Below the pieces are notes generated by a model. The model did not search any database. It was given only the letters and a program-made list of their open reading frames with translations, and had not been told where the DNA came from. Shown piece after piece: positions 36,190 through 46,800 of a DNA stretch of 64,000 nucleotides. This DNA comes from Pristionchus mayeri (lineage: Eukaryota > Nematoda > Chromadorea > Rhabditida > Neodiplogasteridae). Positions within the stretch are counted from its first letter, which is position 1. Every line of letters begins with the position of its first letter. The stretch covers positions 11,758,464 through 11,822,463 of the forward strand of contig BTRK01000003.1 in assembly GCA_036245805.1 (NCBI GenBank), read 5' to 3'. The position numbers and the translations under genes are program-made.

Positions 36190-36480
36190 TTTGGTGCTCC
36201 GGGGAATATTCAACCACCCACAGTGACGGTATGGTTATCGTAGAAGCTACTCACCCGATCATAAATCACTTTGCCCGAAGTTCCACACACGCCTCTGAGG
36301 CTATTTACATACGCGCAAAGTTCATTGGAAGAGCAGGGAAGCGACTGGATCAGCTATGTTTCGCCCGCAATATTTCATCTTTGCCTATTTTTCGTCCTAA
36401 ATTCGCTACAGTTTCCCACTGAGGGCGCTGAATTTTCGTGGTGGGACTCCTTGACATACATTCTCCGGAGCACCCCTTTA
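36190..36480. repeat. short element ending CTCCGGAGCACCCCTTTA
   Basis: The left side starts GGTGCTCCGGGGAATATTC and the right ends ACATTCTCCGGAGCACCCCT, giving a roughly 20-bp inverted terminus. Second copy of the repeat at 33832. Confidence 0.65.
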
Positions 36481-38560
36481 ATGGGAAGTTACATCATTTT
36501 AGGAGGAGTAGATCGAAGAATGTGAAATGTGGAATACAATGGGATGATCGAGTACGGATGAACGTTCATGTAATCCGCATACCTACGGCGAATTAATCGC
36601 ACAACTATGTTATCGAAATCAATAATGGTATGTACACCAAGTAAGAAATGCGAATAAATAGCGAATATCATATGTATGAATATTGAATATGGATCGAAAA
36701 GCATAAACAAACTGGATAATGCGAAAAGGTAATGTATAGAGGGAGGGGGTATCGCGTAGAGTGTTTAGATAATGCGAGTTGGAGAGCCGTTCAGTATTCG
36801 AATCCAATGAACAAATCCTAGCAGTGATACTGATTAATTCTATAGGAAAGGGCGTTTCTGTGTTCTCAACGCATGACATGTAAAAAAGTCGAGGAGGAGA
36901 GGTGGAATATGGAGTGGAAAATTCATGTACACACCATATTCCAAATTTCACGTCACTTCCGCTACTGGGAGCCGAGATATAAAAATGTGGGAATTCAAAT
37001 ACTTCCTCTTCTCCTCGATTTTTTCCACGGCATTAAAATGGGCCATCTTCCGCGATCCATGTGCGAGTTTCAACAATGTACTCACTTTTGTTGAGTTTTA
37101 CGGTATTTTTACAGAATGTACCGTACGATGTGTGAACTTCAATTTAGAAATATTTTATTGCACCTTATGACAATTGTATGTTGGATAAGAACATTCTCTA
37201 AGAAACATATAACAATTTTTACCTCATCATTTGATTCGATCGATGTTTTAATCATACTGCACAGCGTGTCAAAGTCTGTTTGGCGCGGCGCTCGGCCGAC
37301 TTTGAAACTTAACATTTTTGGCTGAAATGAACGATGAAAATTTGAACCAAAATTGATGAAAGAGATATCATATCTTAGCTACGAAAAGTAAATATATATT
37401 TCTAATGGAATACATCTCTCAGAATTGTAACCAAGGTGCCTCCCAATCATTTTTGATAACTCACAACATGTCAAGTTTTAAAAAATATTGCAGAATGCCT
37501 ATGAAAGCGAGAGAAATTTAGTACTTTCGAAAACCCTTCTAAAATATTTCCTGCTTATAGAGACTGTGAAGATAGACGAAAAAAACACATTGATTCGGGA
37601 AATTAAACGTGTTTCGTCGCGTTTTGCAGATTGTAAAGAGGAGAGGGAGAAGGAGCAGGGTACATGAGGGTTACGATGACAACGCTCTCTCTCCCTCTTT
37701 CCACACTCCCTTCCTCCTTCCAAAGTTGTCAGATAGGGAGGCGCAGATATGTAGTTATTGGGAAAGTAGAACAGAAAGTTGGAGAAGCCAAACATGGATC
37801 GTCGCGTATTTGCGCATGCTTTTGCATGTGAAGGGGAAATTGGTACAAACCAATCTTTTAATATTGCTATCTTCAAGTGTAAATATAAGGGAGAAAATAT
37901 ACTTCCGAAATGTCGTCCTTCCCTATAGGTTGAGAAACGGAAGAAAGTTTATTGAGTGAAGCCAAAAATGTAGTCGTATCATGCATTAGGTTGCAGAGTG
38001 CATTGAATTCAAGCAAACTCGAAGCGTTGAAAAATGAGTATAAAAATCACATTAGCCAATGTCATTTCCGCGAATGGTGTTAGTTACGGATACAAAAGCT
38101 CCGGATTCTCGTAAAAATTCACATTTCCACTTCATCCTTTGCATATATGCAGTTGTAAGTTAGCATTTCTTGATGTGTTTAGATAACCTTAGAGTTTGTT
38201 TATTGAAAAATTTTGTTATAATTTTCAGCTATTTTTTACGTGATCTTCACATATGACCTGAAAGTACATGAAACTGAAAATGATACACAAATTTCCCAAT
38301 ATGAGAACTCAACCAACCATTTCAGATTCCAAGCTATTCTCGTGCTTTGTATATTTCGCATGTGAGTAAAACAGTTTTTTTATATAAAAATAAACTTTAC
38401 AAAACAAGAAACACATTCAGATCACAATGTGTCATGTGCTACAAGCAGGAGATTATATTGAGACAAACGGTAAGTGAGGCATGCGTTCGATTAAAAAAAA
38501 GAAAAAAAAGAAAAACAATACAAAATAATAAACAATTCGAATTCAAGAAGATACTCACAC
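36481..38560. other. no gene firmly supported
   Basis: Contains a purine/pyrimidine-rich patch (37620-37735). A possible short exon lies at 38416-38469 (TMCHVLQAGDYIETN between ATTCAG and GGTAAG), which could be an early exon of the ET-module gene that follows. Signal-peptide exon not found. Confidence 0.4.
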
Positions 38561-38568
38561 CGCACTAG

Positions 38569-41329
38569 TAGAGATGAATTGTGATCGGTCGTGTCATACA
38601 TTTGCGGAGGGCAGGGAAGATAACTACACCATAACACTTGGATGCGTGAGTTTTACGTGTGATTATTGCATGAACATTGATGTCGGATTCCGGATGTTAA
38701 TAAAAATAAAGCCCTTCTCCACAATTTTCAAATTAGTATACTTACCCTCCCAAAATGCAGTATGCGATAATCCTGCCGAAGAGTATTATCGGTTTTCGTC
38801 CGGAAGTTAACAGCATGGAGATGATCATCCTAGCAGCACCTTCTTTGTCTGATTGCAATCATCAATATTTCCAGGACGACGAAGGTCCGTCAAAAGATGG
38901 CTGCTACTTCCGCCTGGACGGTTCAGAACACTGCACTTGCTATTTAGAGTAATAATCTAAATCAAATAACTCTCGAACCATTTATTTTAGTGCATGATAT
39001 GTTTAGAGTATTTTTTTCCCACAAGAATGCCAACATAATCATAGTGTCTGAAATTTCAAATCTAAAGTGTAACGCATGAAATATAGACGATCGGGCGGGC
39101 TGGGGCCAAAAATTTTTTTTTTCGAAATTAGCGGAACCGGAATAAATGACACAAAATTCAAACAACTGCTTCGCAAGCATTACTATCTATAGTGAATCGC
39201 AAAAGTAGATTAAATCTACTATTTCAGTGGCTGTAATAAGCCGGATATGGCGAAAATGCGAAACTTTCTCAAAATCAAGGAGGCTTTTGTGAAGAAAAAT
39301 CTCGTTTCACTGAAGTGCATCAGTTTCGTAGCACAAATGATCAAGGGCGATAGTTAATTGTTTCCTTGTTTTCGCTTTTTTAATTACGTTTTTTTTTCAG
39401 TGCTAATTAGCTGTCTTCAAGAAGCGGAATGTACCAATTCTTGTCACACATTTGTATTCAAAGAACGGGATGGGGAGCTTTATATGGTCGCAGCAGGTGT
39501 ACGTGGTTGCCCGAGTGCAGTAGAGATCGAAAATGGCTTCACCTCAATCCATCCATTCAATTGCAAAGACCGAATTGAAACGATTCATTTGCATCATTAC
39601 ATGAAAATAACCATGGGAAATGCTCACGCTGTGCACTCTCTGGCCACTCGACAGACCCATAGATCGTGTCACACAACAATTTTGACAATATCATCTCTCG
39701 AACAACAACAACAACAACACAATTGGTATCGATCTTACAAAAACAGTTCCTCATTTCAGAAGGAAGCCGCGCTTGCCTGGACCGGGTGCCAAATGTTGGA
39801 TGAAAATATGGAGTGTTCTTGCACCGAAAAGTGACAAAATCAATATTTTTTTTGGAAAAAGTGTTCAGTTCAGTTTGTGCAACACTCCGCCAGATAGGGC
39901 TGGTTTTGATAAACTTGCTGAGAAATTAACCGAACTGGAGATGAATAGAAAGTAAGTATGAATATTATAACAGAGGTCTTCTGAGAGAATGCATGAAATG
40001 GAGACCCCCCTTTGACAAACTGTTCAAAGTACTTCAATATGAATGCCCTTTTGGTGGTTGATGTAACTGATGACTTGTAACTTTCAGTTAAGTCGGTGGG
40101 GCCGTAAATTCAAAACTGCCTAAAATCCGGCTCTGGAAATTTCTTTCGAAAATTCAAAAAATCATATATTCCTTCAAACTTACGTAAAGAAGTCGATCAA
40201 AAAAGCAAAATGACCGCCTCGTGGAGTATAATAATTTCGATGTTGAAGATAAATCTGTAGAAAAACAATAAAATGCCGTAATTTACAAAAAAATTATTTT
40301 GGAGGTCGAAAAAATGTCCTGAAAAAAATTATCTCTTTTACCTGAGAGATTATTTCAGATTCGAGTTCTACGTCCTTTTTTACCCCGGGGAAAGTTGGTC
40401 TCGTAAAAATTGCGAACACACTTTTTTTGTTTTTTTGCTGTTTACGTGCCGGATCTCGTGTTTTTTGAGACTTGTTCATGATATTTTTGATTGTAGATAC
40501 TGTTTTCTGCATCCAAATGCCTCCAAATTTGGTCCAGAAGTCGTACTGAACTATACACACATGTTGAAATTTAAAATATGCAAAATTGCAAAATTTTTGA
40601 AATTTCTATTTTTTCGACCATTTCGACCGAAAAAATCGAAATTTCAAAAATTTTGTAATTTTGCATATTTTGAAATTGGGCACGTGTATATGCTCCAGTT
40701 TGACTTCTGTGCCAAATTTGGACGCAATGGAAGGCAGCAAACAGTATCTACAATCAAAAATATCGTGAGAATTTTTCAAAAAAACACGAGATCCGGCACG
40801 TAAACAGCAAAAAAAGTGTGTTCACAAATTGTACGAGACCGGCTTTCCCCGGGGTAAAAAAAACGTAGAATTCGAATCTGAAATAATCGTACAGGTAAAA
40901 GAGATAATTTTTTTCAGGACATTTTTTCGACCTCCAAAACAATTTTTTGTAAATTACGGCATTTTATTGTTTTTCTACAGATTTATCGTCAACATCGAAA
41001 TTATTCTACTCGACGAGGCGGTCATTTTGCTTTTTTGATCGACTTCTTTACGTAACTTTGAAGGAATATATGATTTTTTTTGAATTTTCGAAATTTCCAG
41101 AGCCGGATTTTAGGCAGTTTTGAATTTACGGCCCCACAGACTTAACTGAAAGTCACTTTGTCCCAGGCACATCAACAACCATAAGGGCATTCAGATTGAA
41201 GCACTTTGGACAGTTTGTCAAATGCCACATGCAATCTCTCAGAAGACCTCTGATAATGAATCACACAATGCGAACATTTCAGGATGCGAATTTGCAAGAA
41301 ATTCGAGGGCTATGTCAACATTGAATCGG
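38569..41329 (+). CDS. ET-module cysteine-rich protein gene, copy A
   Basis: Exons: 38569-38645 (MNCDRSCHTFAEGREDNY...GC), 38875-38948 (SKDGCYFRLDGSEHCTCYL), 39228-39352 (GCNKPDMAKMRNFLK), 39401-39498 (EAECTNSCHTFVFKERDG), 39760-39830 (TGCQMLDENMECSCTE), 39874-39951 (LCNTPPDRAGFDKLAEKLTE) and 41283-41329 (RICKKFEGYVNIES). All join in phase. The repeating C-x3-CHT ... GC ... GC ... CxC ... CN pattern fits the nematode ET module, a disulfide-rich extracellular domain of unknown function; two modules are complete in outline. The second module lacks the GC cysteine after VAAG. The 3' module seen in copy B is missing, and a transposon lies just downstream. The signal peptide exon was not found. 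Confidence 0.65.
39971..41252. mobile_element. palindromic element in an ET-gene intron
   Basis: Begins CAGAGGTCTTCTGAGAGAAT and ends with the reverse complement, AGAAGACCTCTG, with ATAA directly on each side. The arms meet near 40611. Removing it with one ATAA leaves a 45-nt intron with a normal donor and acceptor. No coding capacity. Confidence 0.85.
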
Positions 41330-41636
41330 GTGAGAATTTCTTTAAAAACATATTCGCACGAACAAAAACAACACATATGTACATGCGATTTCTTACGAAA
41401 CAATATCTAAAACGTTATCGATTAAGAGTGAGTCGCAATTCGCCTGCACAAGTGCAGTGTGATCATCTTCCTCAATTCAATTCACCTTTAAATTGGGTCA
41501 GCATTCAGAATAACAATCTCGCATAAAGAGAAAGAGTGAAGGTACATGACCGAATGAAAGTTTTGTCGATCAATTATCCAATGACTTGCGTAGGAATGAT
41601 TCATTGCATGCGAAACATTACTAAATCATGAAATTA

Positions 41637-42927
41637 CAGGGTGTCCAAAAAGTATTGTTACACGGATAAAACCATGTATCTTTCTTTAAAAGCAACATAG
41701 ACAACTCAAACGGGGCACAGTATTTATCAGTGACCATATGAACATAACAATGCACGATCACTCGATCTGGCCTCCATTGGCCGCGATGACCTCTCTGAGA
41801 CGACGAGGGACCGAGTCGATGACGGCCCGCAGGTAAGGGACGTCGATCTTCTCCCATGCCTTGAGAAGGGCTGCCTTGAGGGAATCGCGGTTCTTGTGGC
41901 GAGTAGAGCAGGCCTCCTTCTCCAACACTGACCAAATGCTGAAGTCCAGAGGGTTGAGATCGGGGGAGTTCGAGGGCCATTCCTCACTCGAGATGAAGTC
42001 GGGCAGATGGGCGCGACACCATGCCTGCGTCACTTTTGCCGAGTGAGCAGGCGCTGAATCCTGTTGGAAGGTCCAGCGAGCCCCTTTGAAGTGGGAGCGG
42101 GACCAGGGGAGAAGGGCCTTCTGGAGAATTGCCCTGGTGTAGTACTCCTTGTTGATATTGACCCCGGGATCCACGAATACGAGAGGAGTCTTGCCCGTCG
42201 AGCACACACCAGCCCAAACCATCAGTGCCTGGGGGTGGGCAATGCGAGAGATTGTTCTACCTTTGGCGTCAGCTTGCTGAGGAGACTTGGCGATGATCCT
42301 GGTGTTCTGACTGTTGTAGACCTCCTCGACTGAGAACAGCTTCTCGTCAGAGTAAACGGTAGTCAAGTGCTCCCCACGATCGGCCCGCTGAAGGAGCAGC
42401 TTGCATCTCTCCAGGCGCTTCTGCTTGTGGACATCAGTGAGGCCATGGCCCTTTCTCATCTTGTAGGGGTAGGACTTGAGAAGAGAATGAACGATGGCAC
42501 ACACGGATCCTTTGGAGATCTTGAGATCCTTAGCCATCTTCCTGATGGATCGTTTGGCATTGCGATTCACTCTCTTCTCCACGATTCTCCTGTTCTTCTG
42601 AGTGAGAGCGGTCTTGGGTCTTCCTGATCTTGGACGGTCCTTCGCAGTGCCCAACTGCTTGAAACGGGAGATGGTGCGATAGACTGTCATTCGGGAAATA
42701 CGAAGCTTCCTCCTGATGGAATCTGGGGGGTCGCCGAGGGTCCAAAGGTTGATAATAGTTTGACGATAGCGATTTGGACGAACCATGACTATGGGAAACT
42801 AATTAGTAGGTTCCCTCAACGCACCGAAGGGTGGGCTCAAACGTGTTATTACAGGTTTTGACAACTCGACCTACATGTTAAAAAAATTCGCGTTTCAAAA
42901 GTGTAACAATACTTTTTGGACACCCTG
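41637..42927 (-). mobile_element. maT-like Tc1/mariner transposon, apparently complete
   Basis: Perfect 27-bp inverted termini begin CAGGGTGTCCAAAAAGTATT at both ends, with TA on each side. Length 1291 bp with one open transposase. This is the best candidate in the window for a recently active element. Confidence 0.95.
41758..42786 (-). CDS. DD37D (maT-type) transposase, intact
   Basis: 342 residues from ATG to stop without interruption. The N-terminal paired-type helix-turn-helix (IRRKLRISRMTVYRTISRFK) is followed by RPRSGRPKT and a second helix-turn-helix (KDLKISKGSVCAIVHSLL). The catalytic Asp residues lie in VYSDEKLFS, TFQQDSAPAHSA and NSPDLNPLDFSIW. The last two are 37 residues apart, which defines the DD37D group (maT). 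VWAGVCSTGKTPLVF is the usual strand region between the first two. Intact termini plus intact frame suggest recent activity. Confidence 0.95.
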   Translation of the reverse strand: MVRPNRYRQTIINLWTLGDPPDSIRRKLRISRMTVYRTISRFKQLGTAKDRPRSGRPKTALTQKNRRIVEKRVNRNAKRSIRKMAKDLKISKGSVCAIVHSLLKSYPYKMRKGHGLTDVHKQKRLERCKLLLQRADRGEHLTTVYSDEKLFSVEEVYNSQNTRIIAKSPQQADAKGRTISRIAHPQALMVWAGVCSTGKTPLVFVDPGVNINKEYYTRAILQKALLPWSRSHFKGARWTFQQDSAPAHSAKVTQAWCRAHLPDFISSEEWPSNSPDLNPLDFSIWSVLEKEACSTRHKNRDSLKAALLKAWEKIDVPYLRAVIDSVPRRLREVIAANGGQIE

Positions 42928-43358
42928 TACATTTGCTCACATTCGCCGAGTTTGAGTGGGCATTAGTCATTCCATCAGAAAACTAGTTTAACCACGCTTT
43001 TGATTGAATTGAATTGTACTTTACTTGCAAGAAGTAATACATTCCATTGCGCTTAGACGAGCCGTTTTTAGCTTCTCCAACACGCTTCACTACAATTCGT
43101 TTACGTATATCTGTGCCGTCTCTCGACATCGGATGCAATTTCTAAAGGGTGATGAAAGAATGCAATTTCGGAAGAGTGATGTCATTGTTACTCGAACGCA
43201 AACTAGCCATGATACTAGTAATTACAACCTGCAAAACGCCACGATTAACGTTTTGATATACAACATAAGTAGGAACTAGCGACCTTCGGTCGCTACGTTA
43301 CGCGGGGTTGTGTGTTAAGGATAAAAAAAATGGACGTAACTGTTGAGAGCCTGCTTAA
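42928..43358. other. no gene seen
   Basis: Intergenic between the transposon and the hairpin. No exon with matching splice sites and phase. Confidence 0.4.
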
Positions 43359-43471
43359 AACGTTGTAAAAGGCTCGTGAGGCCTCGGGCAATTCGAAAAA
43401 ATTGAGATGGGGCCTCGCCCCATCCCAACTTTTTCGAATCACCCTCGGCCTCACGAGCCTTTCACAACGCT
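43359..43471. repeat. hairpin
   Basis: GTAAAAGGCTCGTGAGGCC pairs with GGCCTCACGAGCCTTTCAC and the inner AATTCGAAAAAATTGAGATG with CCAACTTTTTCGAAT. The loop is short (GGGGCCTCGCCCC). Confidence 0.8.
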
Positions 43472-43566
43472 TACGCTGCGGGGGATGAGAGCTGGTTGGA
43501 CTGATTTTACAAAAGCGAGAGAGTATACAGTAGGGTGCAGTGAGATGTTCCGCTATTTCGTAAAAT

Positions 43567-43790
43567 GCTCCATGATGTATGGTGTGGGTATACGATAGCA
43601 TTTAACTTTTCTGCGATTTAGTAAATCACATCATGGTGGTGGTGTGGTATACGGTAGCGTGCATTTAAATTTTCTGCGATTTAATAAATCACACCATGGT
43701 GCGTGGTGTGGTGGGTGGTGCGGAGGGTGCAGTAAAGGTATCAGCGATTTAGTATATCACACCATGGTGTGCGGGTATACGGTAGTCATA
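43567..43790. repeat. minisatellite, unit about 75 bp
   Basis: Three to four diverged units with TATACGGTAG, TTTTCTGCGATTTA and AATCACACCATGGTG. Confidence 0.75.
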
Positions 43791-43854
43791 AGTCTGACCA
43801 ACGGAATATTGTCTGACCCAAGGCTAACTGTTATGGTATACGGTAGTTTGTTAA

Positions 43855-46800
43855 AGCGTCACCGACAGACAGCGATCGATCGTGCCATACAATTGTGGAG
43901 GGTGATACAAATAATTATTCCATCTCGTTGAGATGCGTGAGTTGATTAGATTTTGTAAGTTTGCTGACGGATGACGTGAACCTATATGATTGAATTAGGG
44001 TTGGTTTCGAAGAAATGAATCTCATCATTGATTTATCTAGTCCGGCCTGCACTTTTAGCTAGAGAAGATGCAACACCGTTTCTAATTTCTCAATTTTAGG
44101 ACGAAGAAGGTCCGTCTAAAGATGGTTGCTACTTCCGTTTGGATGGTTCTGAACACTGCACTTGCTATTTGGAGTGAGATAATTGCATTCTATTTTAGTG
44201 AAAAAAATACTAGTGTCTGCAATAAATGTAGTGGCATTGTTCTATTCATCCGAAGATCCTTAGTTATTATATAACCAATATTTTCAGTGGCTGCAATAAA
44301 CCGGACATGGTGAAAATAAGGAATTCGCTCAAGCAAAAGGAAACTTTTGCGATGAAGAATCTAGTTCAGCTGAAGTGTCATAGTTACATTGCACATATGG
44401 AGAAGGGTGAAGGTGAATTGTATAAAATTAATAAACAATAATATATGAGGCGAATCGCGAGAGAATCGACCACGCCGCGGCGGTAGGATTCAAGTCTGTT
44501 CAATCCCGCTATAATTTTCGTTATAAGTATTTCGAATGATTCTCTTTTAAACTGCGTCGTCAGAATTTTGATATCGGTCGTCATCTTCGAGATTCAGAAG
44601 GCCAAACTTGGTACAATCACTTTTCGACATTCAAATCGGGGCCACTTAAATGATCAAAACTTCGTTTAAAATAAAGATAGAAGGTCGCTCTTTTTTCGAA
44701 AGAAAGCTACCATCATGCTCTACAAATTGATCTAGAAGACGTCATTCCTGGCCTTCACCGTGGTGCAGGGCGGTCGGGAGGACCAAAAATGACGTATCTT
44801 TGGAAATCGGAAAAACGTTTTGGGATATCATGCTTAAGTTTAAGATCATACAAGTAACTAAAGCAGGCAAGATTCCCCCGAGAGCGCGTGCTCTAACCGT
44901 CTGGCGCTATCGCCCGCTGACCTCCCTCTCCCTCCCCTCTATTTAGCGCTCCCCTCGGCCCGTTTTCCTTCGTTTATGGCCATCTTCCAGGCTCTGTAGC
45001 ATGCTTCAACGATAAGATAGAGACTCACTTTCTTCAGACGAAATGTTCAGCTCATCGTGCTCTACATTTCTCACCAGAAGCCGAGTCTCTATGCCTATTT
45101 TTACCGGAGCCACAGTTTTGCGTGTTTCCTTGGATTCTTCAGGTGAAATTTCCTCTTTTCAGTAGCCCATTTTCTTTGAACTGTTTCGAGGGATGTATTT
45201 ACATTATTTTAAACCCATTTAGTGCATTTGGGCCCATCCCGCACGTTGAAATTGGTCAAAATATGGAATTTCAAATTTTCGGTCATGTGGCCATTTATGA
45301 CCAATGGAAGAGCTATAACATGGGAATTAGATACTTAGAATGTTGTTTTGGATGTTTTTGAATGATTTTGAGCCCAAATCAGGCCAATTGAAGATACGGA
45401 AGTACTCTTTTCCAGAACTCATTTTGAGGTCGTCGCACGAAAGTGCCACCTTTTTTTTCTATACTCCGATTTTCCTAATTTTTGGCGAGAAGTTAGTTCC
45501 ATGTATGAACTTAAACTTAAACATGAAAACCCAGATAGTTTTTCCGATTACCAAAGATACGTCATTTTTGGTCCTCCCGACCGCCCTTCACCATGATGAA
45601 GACCAGGAATGATGCTGTCCAGATAATGTTGTAGATCATGATGGTAGCTTTAATTCTAAACAAAGAACGGCCTTCTATCTTTATTTTAAACGAAGTTATG
45701 ATCATTTAAGTGGTCCCGATTTGAATGTCGAAAAGTAATAGTACCAAGTTTGGCCTTCTGAATCTCGAAGATGACGACCGATATCAAAATTCTGATATCA
45801 AAATTCTGAGAGACGAAGTGGTGTAGTGGTCTATGGCGCGCCCTTCCATTCCATCCCACCCGGGTTCGATTCCCGGTCGTGACACCGTCTCCGCCCCACC
45901 AAGGTGCCTACCCATTGGGGACGGGGAATTGGTAGTCGTGACTAGATCACGCAGGTAAATAGGTCTGGCGAAAGGTGGGCACTCCGGACTGAATCTGCCC
46001 AAATTGACACTGGCCTAATAGTGTTCTCCCGCGAGCCCAGTCTCGAAGACGGGGTGTTCCTTTACCTTTATGCCTCCGTTCTCAGCAATTATCAGTGATT
46101 TGAACAGTGCAGTCATAAGTGACAAGCCAAAATATTGACTCATTAAAGAGACTGATGGCTTCTCTTAACGCTTTATATCACGCCTAGCAGTGGCCTAGCA
46201 GTGTTCTCCCGCGAGCCCAGTCTCGAAGACGGGATGTACCTTTACCTTTACCTTTATCAAAATTCTGACGACGCAGTTTAAAAGAGCATCATTTTAAATA
46301 CTTATATTTGAATTTGTTGCCAGATAGGACACCTTTTTTTCCTACCGCCGCCCACCCCCCTCAAATGGTCGATTCTCTCGCGATTCCTCTCATATATTGA
46401 ATTTTCAGTTATCATTAGCAGTCTTTATGAAGCAGAGTGTACAAATGCGTGTCACACTTTGGTACTGAAGGGATTGGACGGAATAATTAATGTTGCTGCC
46501 GGATGTGTGCGTGTTTCTTGTTAACTTGCGAGCTAGAATTTCGGTAAACACCTGAGCAGCTAGGTGATGAAATTGCTCTATAGAATGAAGTGACCCTTTT
46601 ATCATTTAACGTTCAAGTTGGTCATAATTTTTTTAAAGCGAGTTTATGTTGAATAACGAATATACCATATGAACATCATGTTCTATTTCAGAATGTTCAC
46701 GCACTTGCGGTAACAGGATGCGAGATGAAGGGTGAAAACATGGACTGTTCTTGCACCGAAAAGTGAGTATACATACTTTTCTTTGCAAATACTGTAATTT

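Noticed and set aside
41861..42627. Plus-strand frames across 41861-42627
   Set aside because: Antisense to the DD37D transposase.
45810..45890. A functional tRNA gene
   Set aside because: A and B boxes are good, but an acceptor stem could not be paired convincingly and the unit continues into a body, tail and target duplication, which fits a SINE.
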